Positions 52,040 to 60,509 of a stretch of DNA of 64,000 nt are shown here, one piece after another (positions within the stretch are counted from its first letter, which is position 1; every line of letters begins with the position of its first letter). The notes beneath the pieces were generated by a model. The model did no database searches, was not told the origin of the DNA, and saw nothing but the letters and a program-made list of their open reading frames with translations. The translations under genes were made by a program, and so were the position numbers. This stretch comes from Phycisphaerae bacterium (GTDB lineage: Bacteria; Chloroflexota; Anaerolineae; 4572-78; J111), in assembly GCA_028285035.1 (NCBI GenBank), contig JANQQF010000126.1, positions 1 through 64,000 on the forward strand, in the 5' to 3' direction.

Positions 52040-53317
52040 CTAACGTCGAAACAAAACCATTGGGCTGGTCTGCCCAGAACCGCTAAACGCCTGAAACAAT
52101 GTTTGGGTATTAAATGATTTATCGAGGGCTTGCATTAAATCAGCCAATAGGTCATCAGCAGACTCAATACCCACAGCCAACCGCACTAAGCTATCACTGA
52201 TACCCAAAGCCGCTCGTTCTTCACTCGAAAGCTCGTAGTAACTCGTCAACGCAATCTGCCCAATCAAACTCTCTACCCCACCTAAACTTGGTCCAATGTA
52301 CGGGATTTGGACCTGATCGATAAAGCGGCCAGTACCCTCCAAATTGGTATTGAGTTCAAAACTAACGACACCCCCAAAGCCGCGCATCTGGGCCGTCGCA
52401 GTCGCGTGATCTGGATGGCTGGGTAAACTGGGGTAATAAACCCGTCGAATGGCTGGATGTTCAGCCAAAAAATGAGCAATCTTATGGGCTGTTTCATTTT
52501 GCCGTTGTACCCGTAATTCCAACGTCTTCAGCCCCCGAAGTAATAGGTAAGCTACGTTTGGATCACTCACATCCCCCAATAAAACCTGTGTCCCTTTGAT
52601 TGTACCAATATCGTAATTCGACCCGATAACAACACCGGCCAACAAATCATTATGCCCGGCTAAATACTTTGTTGCTGAATGGATAACAAAATCAACACCA
52701 AATTCCAACGGGCGCTGGTTGATAGGGGTGGCAAAGGTGCTGTCTATCACAGTTTTGAGATTGTGCTTCTTGGCAATCGCCACCAATCGTTCCATATCAA
52801 GGACACGCAAGTAAGGATTGGTCGGTGATTCGGATAAAATCAATTTTGTATTGGGTTGGATTGCTGCTTCGAGGACGTCGTAATCCCCCATAGGAACTTG
52901 GGTGCATTCAATGCCGTAACGCTCCAAAAAATTGACGACGAATTCTCGTGTATGGCGATAACAATCGTCAGTCAAAATCAGGTGACTGCCTTGAGAAAGT
53001 AAGGTGAGCAAGGTTGTTGTCACTGCTGCCATCCCACTGGCAAAGAGACATGCAGCCTCACCACCATCTAACTCAGCCAACTTGGCCTCTGCAGCGGCAA
53101 TGGTAGGATTTCCGAATCGCCCATACTCTGTCCGCCCTGCGGCCCCACCCCATATTTTTTCATCCATATAGTCAATCAAATCTTGGGTATTCTCAAACGT
53201 AAATGTACTAGATTGAACAATAGGGGTCGTTATGGCCTGATAGGGGTTACGTCGTACCTCACCGGCATGAACCGCTTGGGTACTCACTTGTTGGGCACCT
53301 CTTTTTGAATTTGTCAT
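52040..53317 (-). CDS. Trans-sulfuration enzyme, cystathionine gamma-synthase-like
   Basis: This 425-residue fold-type I PLP enzyme of the Cys/Met metabolism family has AVHAGEVRRNPYQAITTPIV, the Asn-Gly-type AACLFASGMAAVTTTLLTLL and SPTNPYLRVLDMERLVAIAK. The Schiff-base Lys is in FVIHSATKYLAGHNDLLAG, and the late GVESLIGQIALTSYYELSSE is also present. It is cystathionine gamma-synthase, gamma-lyase or O-acetylhomoserine sulfhydrylase; sequence alone does not decide. A SAM-I riboswitch and terminators upstream show that it is a methionine-regulated biosynthetic gene, which favours synthase or sulfhydrylase. GAGGAGG precedes the ATG. Confidence 0.88.
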   Translation of the reverse strand: MTNSKRGAQQVSTQAVHAGEVRRNPYQAITTPIVQSSTFTFENTQDLIDYMDEKIWGGAAGRTEYGRFGNPTIAAAEAKLAELDGGEAACLFASGMAAVTTTLLTLLSQGSHLILTDDCYRHTREFVVNFLERYGIECTQVPMGDYDVLEAAIQPNTKLILSESPTNPYLRVLDMERLVAIAKKHNLKTVIDSTFATPINQRPLEFGVDFVIHSATKYLAGHNDLLAGVVIGSNYDIGTIKGTQVLLGDVSDPNVAYLLLRGLKTLELRVQRQNETAHKIAHFLAEHPAIRRVYYPSLPSHPDHATATAQMRGFGGVVSFELNTNLEGTGRFIDQVQIPYIGPSLGGVESLIGQIALTSYYELSSEERAALGISDSLVRLAVGIESADDLLADLMQALDKSFNTQTLFQAFSGSGQTSPMVLFRR

Positions 53318-53350
53318 TTTTTATCCTCCTCACTTCCAAATTTATGTAAC

Positions 53351-53383
53351 AAAAAAGACCACTCATTACGAAAATGAGTGGTC
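53351..53383 (-). terminator. Riboswitch terminator, distal
   Basis: On the minus strand GACCACTCAT pairs with ATGAGTGGTC (53374-53383 and 53357-53366) and is followed by six T. The 5' arm can also pair with GATGAGTG of the aptamer P1 3' strand, giving an antiterminator. Confidence 0.85.
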
Positions 53384-53392
53384 CTATTAATC

Positions 53393-53417
53393 AAAAAATC
53401 CTTCGCTTAGGAAGGAT
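53393..53417 (-). terminator. Riboswitch terminator, proximal
   Basis: On the minus strand ATCCTTC (53411-53417) pairs with GAAGGAT (53398-53404) and is followed by six T. It lies between the aptamer and the distal terminator. Confidence 0.75.
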
Positions 53418-53446
53418 CGGGTGTTTCCACATAAGAATAGGTCACA

Positions 53447-53561
53447 CTCATCTCCCAGAAAACGTATTTCTGTCGGAATTGGCACCGAAAATTGGTTTGT
53501 CATTAAACCAATCAGGTTGCCGGGGTTTCATAAGGCCGATCCCTCCACCCCTCTGGATGAG
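53447..53561 (-). promoter_or_regulatory. SAM-I (S-box) riboswitch aptamer
   Basis: Read on the minus strand, the P1 stem pairs CTCATC (53556-53561) with GATGAG (53447-53452). Between them are the conserved core words AGAGGGGTGGAGGGA, ATGAAACCCCGGCAACC and GGTGCCAATTCC in the right order. When SAM is bound, P1 closes and the two terminators fold; without SAM, the P1 3' strand is free to block the distal terminator. It controls the trans-sulfuration gene. Confidence 0.92.
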
Positions 53562-53659
53562 AACATCACGAGTTGTTTTTGTTTGTAAAATTACAGACTT
53601 GTTTCAAACGCGATCATACCATAATCATTGTTTAGCTGTCAAATGAAGATTTTGACATT

Positions 53660-53689
53660 TTGACACATGATCACACCCTCTTTTACAAT
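53660..53689 (+). promoter_or_regulatory. Promoter of GNAT gene
   Basis: TTGACA (53660-53665), an 18-base spacer and TACAAT (53684-53689). A second TTGACA lies at 53652-53657. The GNAT start is 20 bases downstream, so the 5' leader is very short. Confidence 0.55.
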
Positions 53690-53708
53690 GAAAGAGGAAA
53701 GGACAAAC

Positions 53709-54578
53709 ATGGCTGCCTTGCATCTTAATCACCAAACAATAACTGTTCGCCCGTTGGTTGCCCAAGACGTTAAATCTGTATGGCGATTGATGGAAGATTC
53801 CTGGCGCGTTCATATTCGAATGGCTTGGAGCAGTTTGCGATCTCGGTTAAATATCCTACCAGGTCTGGTTGTCGAAGATCAGGTTGGAATCAAGGGCTTT
53901 ATGGTCATCGAACCTCACTCCCCAAAAACTGGCGTTATTGTCGCTGCGGGGCTACGTGATACCTGGAGTGTTAATCCCTTCCTCAATCTATTACTTCCCG
54001 AGTTAGAAATTGTCGCTCAAGATAATGGGTTATCGGCCCTGACCTGTGTTGGGTATGAAACTTGGCTCACAGAAGCATTGCCCAATTATGGTTTCTCCCC
54101 TGAAGATTGGATTATCGTTTATGAGCGCTTTGGTGATGGATTACCGCCTGATGTTACAGAAGAAGCGAGCCTACGCACAGCTCATAAACAGGACTTAGCT
54201 GAAATCCGGGCGCTGGATGCTTTAGCCTTTGATCACTTGTGGCGTAAACCCACATTTTATTTCAACGAAGCCTTAGCCCTCGCCGGTTCGTTTGTTGTTG
54301 CAGAAATATCGGGGGAAATCATCGGGTATGAATGGTGTGAAATGTATGAGAAGCGCGGACATCTTACCCGACTGGCCACCCATCCCAATTATCAAGGCCG
54401 GGGAATTGGGGCACAATTATTACGCCGCGCCATTCTTGATGCGTTGGCCAAAGGGGTAAATTTAATTACCCTTAATACCCAAGAAACAAACACGCGATCC
54501 CAAGAATTGTACACCCGCTTTGGGTTTGTTTCCACTCGTCAGCGACTTCCCGTCCTCTGGAAGAGTCTACCTGAATAA
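53709..54578 (+). CDS. GNAT-family N-acetyltransferase
   Basis: This 289-residue GNAT protein is read from the ATG at 53709 (AGAGGAAAGGA upstream). The N-terminal 150 residues form a degenerate acetyltransferase-like half (KGFMVIEPHSP). The C-terminal half has the canonical LTRLATHPNYQGRGIGAQLL pyrophosphate loop and a LYTRFGFVSTRQRLPVLWK end. The two-domain type is common among peptide or ribosomal acetyltransferases; the substrate is unknown. It ends eight bases before the convergent DUF2723 gene. Confidence 0.8.
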   Translation: MAALHLNHQTITVRPLVAQDVKSVWRLMEDSWRVHIRMAWSSLRSRLNILPGLVVEDQVGIKGFMVIEPHSPKTGVIVAAGLRDTWSVNPFLNLLLPELEIVAQDNGLSALTCVGYETWLTEALPNYGFSPEDWIIVYERFGDGLPPDVTEEASLRTAHKQDLAEIRALDALAFDHLWRKPTFYFNEALALAGSFVVAEISGEIIGYEWCEMYEKRGHLTRLATHPNYQGRGIGAQLLRRAILDALAKGVNLITLNTQETNTRSQELYTRFGFVSTRQRLPVLWKSLPE

Positions 54579-54586
54579 TCCATAAA

Positions 54587-56527
54587 TTACTCAATCACAA
54601 TTGAAGACAGCTGTACTCGCCCTACCTCGGCGGCATTGTTAGCTGGATCATACCAAATGATAAGCGGGGTATAAGTTCCCTCTGCTGTATCTGTTGGTAA
54701 GTTTAAGGTGTATACATCAGACACGATTTCACCTGATCGCCACGCTCTGGTGGGATAAGCAAAATGAACGGGTGTTACATCCGTTACGGCTGTAGGCTCA
54801 CCAGTTGAATCAAGCAGCCGAGTAGATATCTTTAAATCCATTGCCATCGGGGCTATTACTTCCCAAAAGACGGTTAAACGAACCGGGGCAAAGCCATCAC
54901 CAGTATGTGATGGGCGATCAACCGTGTAGGCGCGAATCGCAATCTCTGGTGCGACATTTTGTTGAAGGGCAATCGCCGCCTCAGGAATAGCGGCAACTGG
55001 GATTGAGTGAACCTGAATCAGTGGCCCTACGGCATTTAATGACCAGCGTTCAGCGGCACCAGGCAGTTCACGGGTGAGATAGACAGCCCCCCCTTCGGCC
55101 AAAGCAGTTTCAATTGCAGCAAATCGATCCCCTTCTAAATCAGCCGCAATCGTTTTTACATCCACCCTCATATTCTCAGTTTGCTGAAAATATCTTAGCA
55201 GCGTCATTTCTCCAACCAACCCAATAATGGTGCTATTCTCCGGAAGAGGCTGCTGCAAGATATCAAGCCCATAGTCGTGCACCTGCCAACTGTAGGGTTC
55301 CGTGATCAGTTTCCAGGTCGAGCGTAACTGCTGCCCAAAGCCCAATCCAAGCCATATCACAAAAATTCCAATGACCAGTGGGATTTGGTTAGGCTTTACC
55401 CCCTGCAATATGATTTGGTGCAACACCATCGTAATCCCAATGCCACCCCACATAGACCAAAGTAAAAACGAAGGGATGAAGAATACTTCAATATCTGTGA
55501 CTTGGTAGGAGATATTGAAAAGTAAATAGGTAACAAAGGCGGTCACGGTCAAAACAAAGACAGGTCTAGGGCCTCGCCATGCTAAATAGATTAGTCCAAT
55601 AATGCCCGGCATTACTGAAAAAAATTGGCTGGTGAAAAGCTGCCTATAAAATGTGGTATCTCGTTCGTGACCAAATGGATTATCCAACAAAAATGTTGTA
55701 CCGTAGCCACCACCGCTAATGTGTCGCCAGAATCCAGCCCAGTCATTTTGATAGGTACCATCCAAGGAGCCGATGTGCCCTCTCAATGGAAGGTAGAAGT
55801 AAAGCAGGAGTGGCAACAGCCCAAACAAAATTGCTCGACCCAGGGTTGATGGCTTTAGAATCGAACGGCCATATTGCATCCAAAGAAACAAAACCAAGGC
55901 CGGGAATAAAAGCACCATCGTGCGATGATGCGTCAAGGATAGACCAGCGATGAGGGCTACCCAACTGATATGATGGGTTGGGTTGGAAAATGGGGTAATG
56001 ACCAAGACCAAGAGGGCAATGACAAAGACCGCATTAAGCGTATACACCTCGGCAATGGTTGCCTGTTGCCAAAAAATGGGCGTAAGTGCAAGAAAAATTG
56101 CGCCACTCATTGCTCCGACATGCCGAAATAAATTATCAGGCGGTTCAGCGGTCTTATTGAATTGCCCAGTTACTTGCCAAATCAAAAGATAGATCAAGCC
56201 AACACTCGTGGCACCAAAGACAGCACTCATCCAATTCACACGATAAGCAATATTTCCGATGGGTAGAAATGTGAATACTTTGCCTAGTAGTGTAAATAAA
56301 GGATAGCCTGTGGGGTGCGCGATCCCTAGCTGATAGGTCACCAGTTGAAATTCGAGACTATCGTCAAATAGTCGAACAACCGAGGGAGCTAGGGTTAAGG
56401 TGTATAAGACGAGACTAAGTCCTCCCAGAGTCAGAGCAATCCAGTAATGTAGATGAGCAATTGGTTGTTTTTTGTTTTGCTCTGACGTTTTGGTTGAGGG
56501 AGACGACTTTGAATTTTGTTTACTCAC
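54587..56527 (-). CDS. DUF2723 membrane protein (glycosyltransferase-like)
   Basis: This 646-residue integral membrane protein starts with a charged tail, then TLTLAPSVVRLFDDSLEFQL and LGIAHPTGYPLFTLLGKVFT, the DUF2723 signature. About ten hydrophobic segments follow. A C-terminal soluble domain (about 400-646) has jelly-roll-like strands. The family is related to protein O-mannosyltransferase-like GT-C enzymes and may transfer sugars from lipid carriers outside the membrane. The Asp-Asp in FDDSLEF is at the expected GT-C site. It overlaps the adaptor gene by eight bases. Confidence 0.82.
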   Translation of the reverse strand: MSKQNSKSSPSTKTSEQNKKQPIAHLHYWIALTLGGLSLVLYTLTLAPSVVRLFDDSLEFQLVTYQLGIAHPTGYPLFTLLGKVFTFLPIGNIAYRVNWMSAVFGATSVGLIYLLIWQVTGQFNKTAEPPDNLFRHVGAMSGAIFLALTPIFWQQATIAEVYTLNAVFVIALLVLVITPFSNPTHHISWVALIAGLSLTHHRTMVLLFPALVLFLWMQYGRSILKPSTLGRAILFGLLPLLLYFYLPLRGHIGSLDGTYQNDWAGFWRHISGGGYGTTFLLDNPFGHERDTTFYRQLFTSQFFSVMPGIIGLIYLAWRGPRPVFVLTVTAFVTYLLFNISYQVTDIEVFFIPSFLLWSMWGGIGITMVLHQIILQGVKPNQIPLVIGIFVIWLGLGFGQQLRSTWKLITEPYSWQVHDYGLDILQQPLPENSTIIGLVGEMTLLRYFQQTENMRVDVKTIAADLEGDRFAAIETALAEGGAVYLTRELPGAAERWSLNAVGPLIQVHSIPVAAIPEAAIALQQNVAPEIAIRAYTVDRPSHTGDGFAPVRLTVFWEVIAPMAMDLKISTRLLDSTGEPTAVTDVTPVHFAYPTRAWRSGEIVSDVYTLNLPTDTAEGTYTPLIIWYDPANNAAEVGRVQLSSIVIE

Positions 56528-57719
56528 TTATGGCTTCCGGTTCTATGGAAATTTCAATCCGTCCCGTCATCCCTGGTCGAGTGACAAAATCAGCACTATT
56601 AAAGTCAAAGTAGATGGTAAACAGGGCCGTATCACCATCCTTGGCAGTTGACTCAAGCTCAATACGTTGGACGACAGCAGGGAAAGGGATACCAGGGTAT
56701 GTTTTGAGAAAAAGTGTCGCTTTATCACCAATTTTAATGTCGCCCAAGTTTCGTTCACTAAAGTTACTGGTGGCAAAACGTAATGGCTCAGTTTGAGCGA
56801 TAGTCACCGAAGCATTGCCCGATGAAACGCCTGAGGCAGCATTTACTGCCGTGATTTCCCCATCCCACGGCGCCACCAAAAATGCTTTAGCCAAGTTAGC
56901 TTTGGCTTCAGCAATTTGAAGCTCCAATTCTTGAATTCGGGCGGCATTAAAGGCCTCTGTTTCAGACCGAGGACCAGCTTGTAGTTGATCAAGACGATTC
57001 TGGGCTTGGATCACGCTCAGCTCGGCAGCAGCAATTTGGGCAACAGTGGCGGGTTTGCTGGATTCATCAAAAGCAGCTTGGGCACGCTCATAATTGATGG
57101 TTGCTTGTTCTAGCTCTGCGGCTTGGGGGCTTAAGCCAATCCCTTGAGCAAAAGCGACAGCATCATAGGCTTCTTGAGCACGACGTAATTCGATTTCACG
57201 TAACCTCAAATCAGCCGCAGCCTGAGTGATTGCCTCCTCGGAGGGTAAACTTTCCAGGTTCTCTAGTTCAAGTTGTCTCACCCGCAGGGTTGCCTCTGCA
57301 TCAACAATGTCCCCAGCCAGAGGCGGAGCCGTTTCATTAGCAATTTGAGCTTGAAGAGAGATCAAGCTTGCTTCGGTTCGAGCTAGGGTATTGCGTAAAT
57401 CTGTGTCATCAATTCTGGCAATAGGATCCCCTGCTTTAACAGCCTGACCAGGTATTACATAAACTTCTTCGACTGTTCCACTAAAGCCCGCTGCTTGCAA
57501 ACTAAAGACTTGGGGCGTAAGAGGCAAAACGACTTGTCCATCCGCCGTAATTGTTGTTTGAAATACCCGAATCGGGGTAGGAAGCGGAGTTGGCGAAGCC
57601 GCAGGGGTAGGTATTTCTTGCTCCCCAATTTCGTCAAACTCCGGTGTACAAGCTGTTATAAATATGGGCAGAGCAAGTGTGAAGCCAAATATTACCCGCC
57701 ACAATCCTTGTTTTTTCAT
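56520..57719 (-). CDS. HlyD-like lipoprotein adaptor
   Basis: This 399-residue adaptor has a lipoprotein signal (WRVIFGFTLALPIFITAC, Cys24). The first lipoyl half is FSGTVEEVYVIPGQAVKAGD, then DDTDLRNTLARTEASLISLQ opens a helical hairpin of about 160 residues. The second half is FLVAPWDGEITAVNAASGVS, followed by a barrel end with DIKIGDKATLFLKTYPGIPF. It would couple an inner-membrane exporter to the outside, but no ATPase or permease lies in this operon. It overlaps the DUF2723 gene by eight bases and follows a small membrane protein. Confidence 0.85.
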   Translation of the reverse strand: MKKQGLWRVIFGFTLALPIFITACTPEFDEIGEQEIPTPAASPTPLPTPIRVFQTTITADGQVVLPLTPQVFSLQAAGFSGTVEEVYVIPGQAVKAGDPIARIDDTDLRNTLARTEASLISLQAQIANETAPPLAGDIVDAEATLRVRQLELENLESLPSEEAITQAAADLRLREIELRRAQEAYDAVAFAQGIGLSPQAAELEQATINYERAQAAFDESSKPATVAQIAAAELSVIQAQNRLDQLQAGPRSETEAFNAARIQELELQIAEAKANLAKAFLVAPWDGEITAVNAASGVSSGNASVTIAQTEPLRFATSNFSERNLGDIKIGDKATLFLKTYPGIPFPAVVQRIELESTAKDGDTALFTIYFDFNSADFVTRPGMTGRIEISIEPEAISE

Positions 57720-57731
57720 TTACAAACCAAC

Positions 57732-58010
57732 CTACTCTTCCTCTAGTTCCTCAGGAAACCATAAGTGACTCATCCCGGAAATAATATCGGTTAGCCGTTT
57801 TATTAACCAGGCAAAGATACCGGAGATGATAACGAACATTCCAATATTTACAATTAGAGGAAAACCACTCTGCTGAACGCTCCGAGTAAAAAGGTAAACC
57901 AAAACCATAAATAATGTGACTAAGATAAAAACAAGAAGGATGATCAGCAAAATCATTTGCCACAGCGGAAGAGGTGGTTTTGAGGAGATATTACCATCAT
58001 TTTCATTCAT
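57732..58010 (-). CDS. Small two-TM membrane protein
   Basis: This 92-residue protein has a short polar start and two hydrophobic helices (LWQMILLIILLVFILVTLFM and FPLIVNIGMFVIISGIFAWL). It ends acidic (WFPEELEEE). No family is recognised. It lies 12 bases upstream of the adaptor gene on the same strand and probably forms the first gene of a three-gene operon with the adaptor and the DUF2723 protein. Confidence 0.65.
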   Translation of the reverse strand: MNENDGNISSKPPLPLWQMILLIILLVFILVTLFMVLVYLFTRSVQQSGFPLIVNIGMFVIISGIFAWLIKRLTDIISGMSHLWFPEELEEE

Positions 58011-58125
58011 ATGCGTATCCCATATATCAATTTACGCACGAAATCATAATAAACTGTCGTGGGAATAGCAAATGGAAAATATTATCATTCTGCAATTATC
58101 TATCATAAATTTAACAAAACAGGTG

Positions 58126-58154
58126 TTGACAAACAGGAAGTTTCATTGTATATT
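58126..58154 (+). promoter_or_regulatory. Promoter of the RHH-like gene
   Basis: TTGACA (58126-58131), 17 bases, TATATT (58149-58154). Good consensus and spacing. Confidence 0.7.
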
Positions 58155-58161
58155 ACTTACG

Positions 58162-58175
58162 AATTACACGTAATT
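58162..58175. promoter_or_regulatory. Candidate RHH operator
   Basis: AATTAC-AC-GTAATT is a perfect inverted repeat lying just downstream of the -10 element, where the transcript would begin. It fits autorepression by the downstream ribbon-helix-helix protein. Confidence 0.5.
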
Positions 58176-58206
58176 ATTTATCAAGTAATGAAAATGGAGA
58201 TAACAA

Positions 58207-58632
58207 ATGTCTAAAAATGGTAACGAAAACGTTGAAAATGTTGTAGAGGGTGAAGCCACAGAGGTTCCGGTTGAAGAGACAAAAGGTAAAACTGATAAAA
58301 TTAGTGAAGCGGCAAATAAAACGCTTAATGAAGCAAGTAAAGCGGTAAATGATGCCTTTAAGCAAGTAGAAAGTATCGGAAAGGCATTAGGGAGTGCGTT
58401 GCAAGATCGCGCCAATGTCGTTATGGTTCGAGTGAATGATGACAGCCTGCGCTATCTCGATATGTTGGTTGAGGCTGATATGACAAAAAGCCGATCAGAG
58501 AGTGCGGCCTTTTTAATCAATGAGGGAATCCGTGCTAATGAAGAATTGTTCAACAAAATTCGCAATATCACCGATCAAATTGCTGATTTGAAGACACAAT
58601 TGCGTGATGTTGTTAATCTAGATGAAGAATAA
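58207..58632 (+). CDS. Ribbon-helix-helix-like protein with charged N-terminal tail
   Basis: This 141-residue protein has a highly acidic, Glu/Lys-rich start (about 1-70, with KISEAANKTLNEASKAVNDA). The C-terminal half is NVVMVRVNDDSLRYLDMLVE and then SRSESAAFLINEGIRANEEL. A short beta strand followed by two helices is the ribbon-helix-helix (CopG/Arc-like) pattern for DNA binding. The N-terminal tail is probably disordered or coiled. GGAGA precedes the ATG. No toxin gene follows, so a toxin-antitoxin role is not supported. Confidence 0.65.
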   Translation: MSKNGNENVENVVEGEATEVPVEETKGKTDKISEAANKTLNEASKAVNDAFKQVESIGKALGSALQDRANVVMVRVNDDSLRYLDMLVEADMTKSRSESAAFLINEGIRANEELFNKIRNITDQIADLKTQLRDVVNLDEE

Positions 58633-58651
58633 AATTATTCCTGTTTGAAAG

Positions 58652-58687
58652 ATAGAGGTGGTCGATTGATCACCTCTATTTTTTTTC
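58652..58687. terminator. Terminator after RHH-like gene
   Basis: ATAGAGGTG (58652-58660) pairs perfectly with CACCTCTAT (58671-58679) and is followed by eight T. It overlaps the stop codon of the convergent lipoprotein gene. Confidence 0.85.
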
Positions 58688-59305
58688 ATTGGGAAACGTC
58701 AAAGTTTCAAGATGTGTTTGCCCAATAGACTCAAGGGTGATAGGTTGGTCTTCTGTTGGCTTCCAAAAAAATCGGGCACTCTGAAAATCTTGAGCCAGTT
58801 GCCCTTCCAGAATAAACGGCTCGCTAATTGGTAGACCAAATCGAACACTGCCCCCATTTGTCTCAAAATAATTCAGAAAGTCGCCACTCAAAGTATGTCC
58901 TGTCTTTGAAAAATATATGATATCTGAAACATCAGTTCTAGGGATTGCAATCGCAGGAATGGGCGGTTGGCGACGATGGAGCAATTCGCCTAACCAACCG
59001 ACGGTTACACGATAAGCCGGTGTATTTTCGGGATGATACTCTAGGCGACCTTTTTCAAAATATTGGACTCGCCAGCCATCAACGATAATTTCTTCTGTCA
59101 AAGGATGACCTAAACTGTCAACACCTCCATACTGCTCAAAAAAATATAAGAATTCTCCCGAAATCTGAACAGGTGATTCGTTAAAATATTGATTTTCCTC
59201 AGAAACTATGGGTGGAACATCTGTGGATTGATTAGTTTGACAGGCAAACAAGCTTAAGATGTTAATAAGCAACAACACAGAAGGCAAAAGGTATTTAATA
59301 TTCAT
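58676..59305 (-). CDS. LGFP-like repeat lipoprotein
   Basis: This 209-residue lipoprotein has a signal ending LLINILSLFAC (Cys22). Two repeats of the type F-x-x-Y-G-G-x-x-x-L-G-H-P follow: GEFLYFFEQYGGVDSLGHPL and GDFLNYFETNGGSVRFGLPI, each followed by a dG-W-x-V-Q-x-F-x-x-x-R strand. These resemble LGFP-type repeats of surface proteins that attach to the envelope or glycans. The function is unknown. Single gene overlapping the terminator of its convergent neighbour. Confidence 0.75.
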   Translation of the reverse strand: MNIKYLLPSVLLLINILSLFACQTNQSTDVPPIVSEENQYFNESPVQISGEFLYFFEQYGGVDSLGHPLTEEIIVDGWRVQYFEKGRLEYHPENTPAYRVTVGWLGELLHRRQPPIPAIAIPRTDVSDIIYFSKTGHTLSGDFLNYFETNGGSVRFGLPISEPFILEGQLAQDFQSARFFWKPTEDQPITLESIGQTHLETLTFPNEKK

Positions 59306-59306
59306 G

Positions 59307-59335
59307 TGACAGGCTTTTTAGATAGTGCTATAATC
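59307..59335 (+). promoter_or_regulatory. Promoter of GNAT gene at 59382
   Basis: GTGACA (59307-59312), 17 bases, TATAAT (59330-59335). The start codon is about 45 bases downstream, without an obvious SD. Confidence 0.6.
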
Positions 59336-59381
59336 TCGGTAATTATCGGGTCTAGATTTAAACGAGCAAATCAACCAATTT

Positions 59382-60398
59382 ATGGCAGCCGCAGTTATTC
59401 CCTCAAAAAAATACTTTGGTGTTCGACCAATGGATCCACTGAAAGATCTTCGTGGTGTTGCTGATTTGATTGAGGAGGCCTTTTCTGGTGAATTAGATAA
59501 CTCGGGCCGAAATGCCTTAAGGGAATTACGTTGGCTTAGCCGTTTGCGTCCCCTGCTTTGGTGGATGACATATACAGATATTGACCACACGAGTTTTTTG
59601 TCTGGCTTTGTTTGGGAAGAAAATGGTAAGATTGTGGGAAATGTGACCATAAATCGCACCTCACCTTCATCTCGACGCTGGCTAATCACAAATGTAGCTG
59701 TGGCCGAGCCGTATCAAGGGCAGGGCATTGCCCGTAATTTGATGGATGCTGCATTAGAATTGGTAAAAGAGTATAATGGCGCCTCAATTTCTCTACAAGT
59801 GCGAGAGAATAATGCACCAGCTCGTCATTTATATCAAACGATGCAGTTTAATGAAATTTCAGGCACAACATATTTACATCTAAAAGCCATCCCTGATTTG
59901 AACACCATTCAAAATATGCCGAAGCTACCGACAGGTGTTATGCTTCGTCAACGAAATTTTAGCTCTCGTGACGCTCGTAAGGCATATGATCTAGCAAGTG
60001 CCTCAATGCCGCTTGCCACTCAACGCCTATGGCCACTTCACCAAAATAATTTTCAGCTTGGTTCTCAAGCCTATATCAGCAACTTTTTTCGACGCTTAGT
60101 TGGCAGTACGCCACCAGCCTACTGGATTATGGAAGATGGGCAACGTTTTGTGAGCTTAATAGACATTCAGCCCGGTTTACTTGGTCAGCCTCATAAAATT
60201 TACTTGATCGTTCATCCCGATTGGCGAGGCATTCTAGAACGACCGCTTATCAGTCGGGCTTTGGTCTACTTAAGGCCTTGGCCAAATAACGGGATCAGCA
60301 TTCGACACCCATTTGACCATAAGGAGGCAATTGAGGCTTATCAAGATTTTGGGTTTACGATAAAACAAACCTTACTTTGGATGAAGTTAGATTTGTAA
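59382..60398 (+). CDS. GNAT-family N-acetyltransferase, two-domain
   Basis: This 338-residue protein has an N-terminal GNAT domain with WLITNVAVAEPYQGQGIARN and a ENNAPARHLYQTMQFNEISG end. The C-terminal half has degenerate GNAT features (KIYLIVHPDWRGILERPLIS). The substrate is unknown. No clear SD precedes the ATG, but a good promoter lies 45 bases upstream, so it may be read as a near-leaderless message. Confidence 0.78.
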   Translation: MAAAVIPSKKYFGVRPMDPLKDLRGVADLIEEAFSGELDNSGRNALRELRWLSRLRPLLWWMTYTDIDHTSFLSGFVWEENGKIVGNVTINRTSPSSRRWLITNVAVAEPYQGQGIARNLMDAALELVKEYNGASISLQVRENNAPARHLYQTMQFNEISGTTYLHLKAIPDLNTIQNMPKLPTGVMLRQRNFSSRDARKAYDLASASMPLATQRLWPLHQNNFQLGSQAYISNFFRRLVGSTPPAYWIMEDGQRFVSLIDIQPGLLGQPHKIYLIVHPDWRGILERPLISRALVYLRPWPNNGISIRHPFDHKEAIEAYQDFGFTIKQTLLWMKLDL

Positions 60399-60469
60399 CT
60401 AATTTGCTTAAAATAAGATATTTTGTGATTGGATTGCTTATGTTATACTTACCAACCACATCACATACC

Positions 60470-60499
60470 AAAGACTGAGATATGGACTCGGTCTTTTTT
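60470..60499 (+). terminator. Terminator hairpin just upstream of GT2 gene
   Basis: AAAGAC-T-GAG (60470-60479) pairs with CTC-G-GTCTTT (60487-60496) and is followed by a T run. It is 70 bases after the GNAT stop and only ten bases before the GT2 ATG. Confidence 0.65.
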
Positions 60500-60509
60500 A
60501 ATACAACCT

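Larger units (their letters stand above)
53318..53708. other. Divergent regulatory region: SAM-I riboswitch and GNAT promoter
   Basis: Minus strand: SAM-I aptamer (53447-53561), tandem terminators and the cystathionine gamma-synthase SD. Plus strand: promoter at 53660-53689 and the SD of the GNAT gene. No protein gene fits. Confidence 0.7.
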
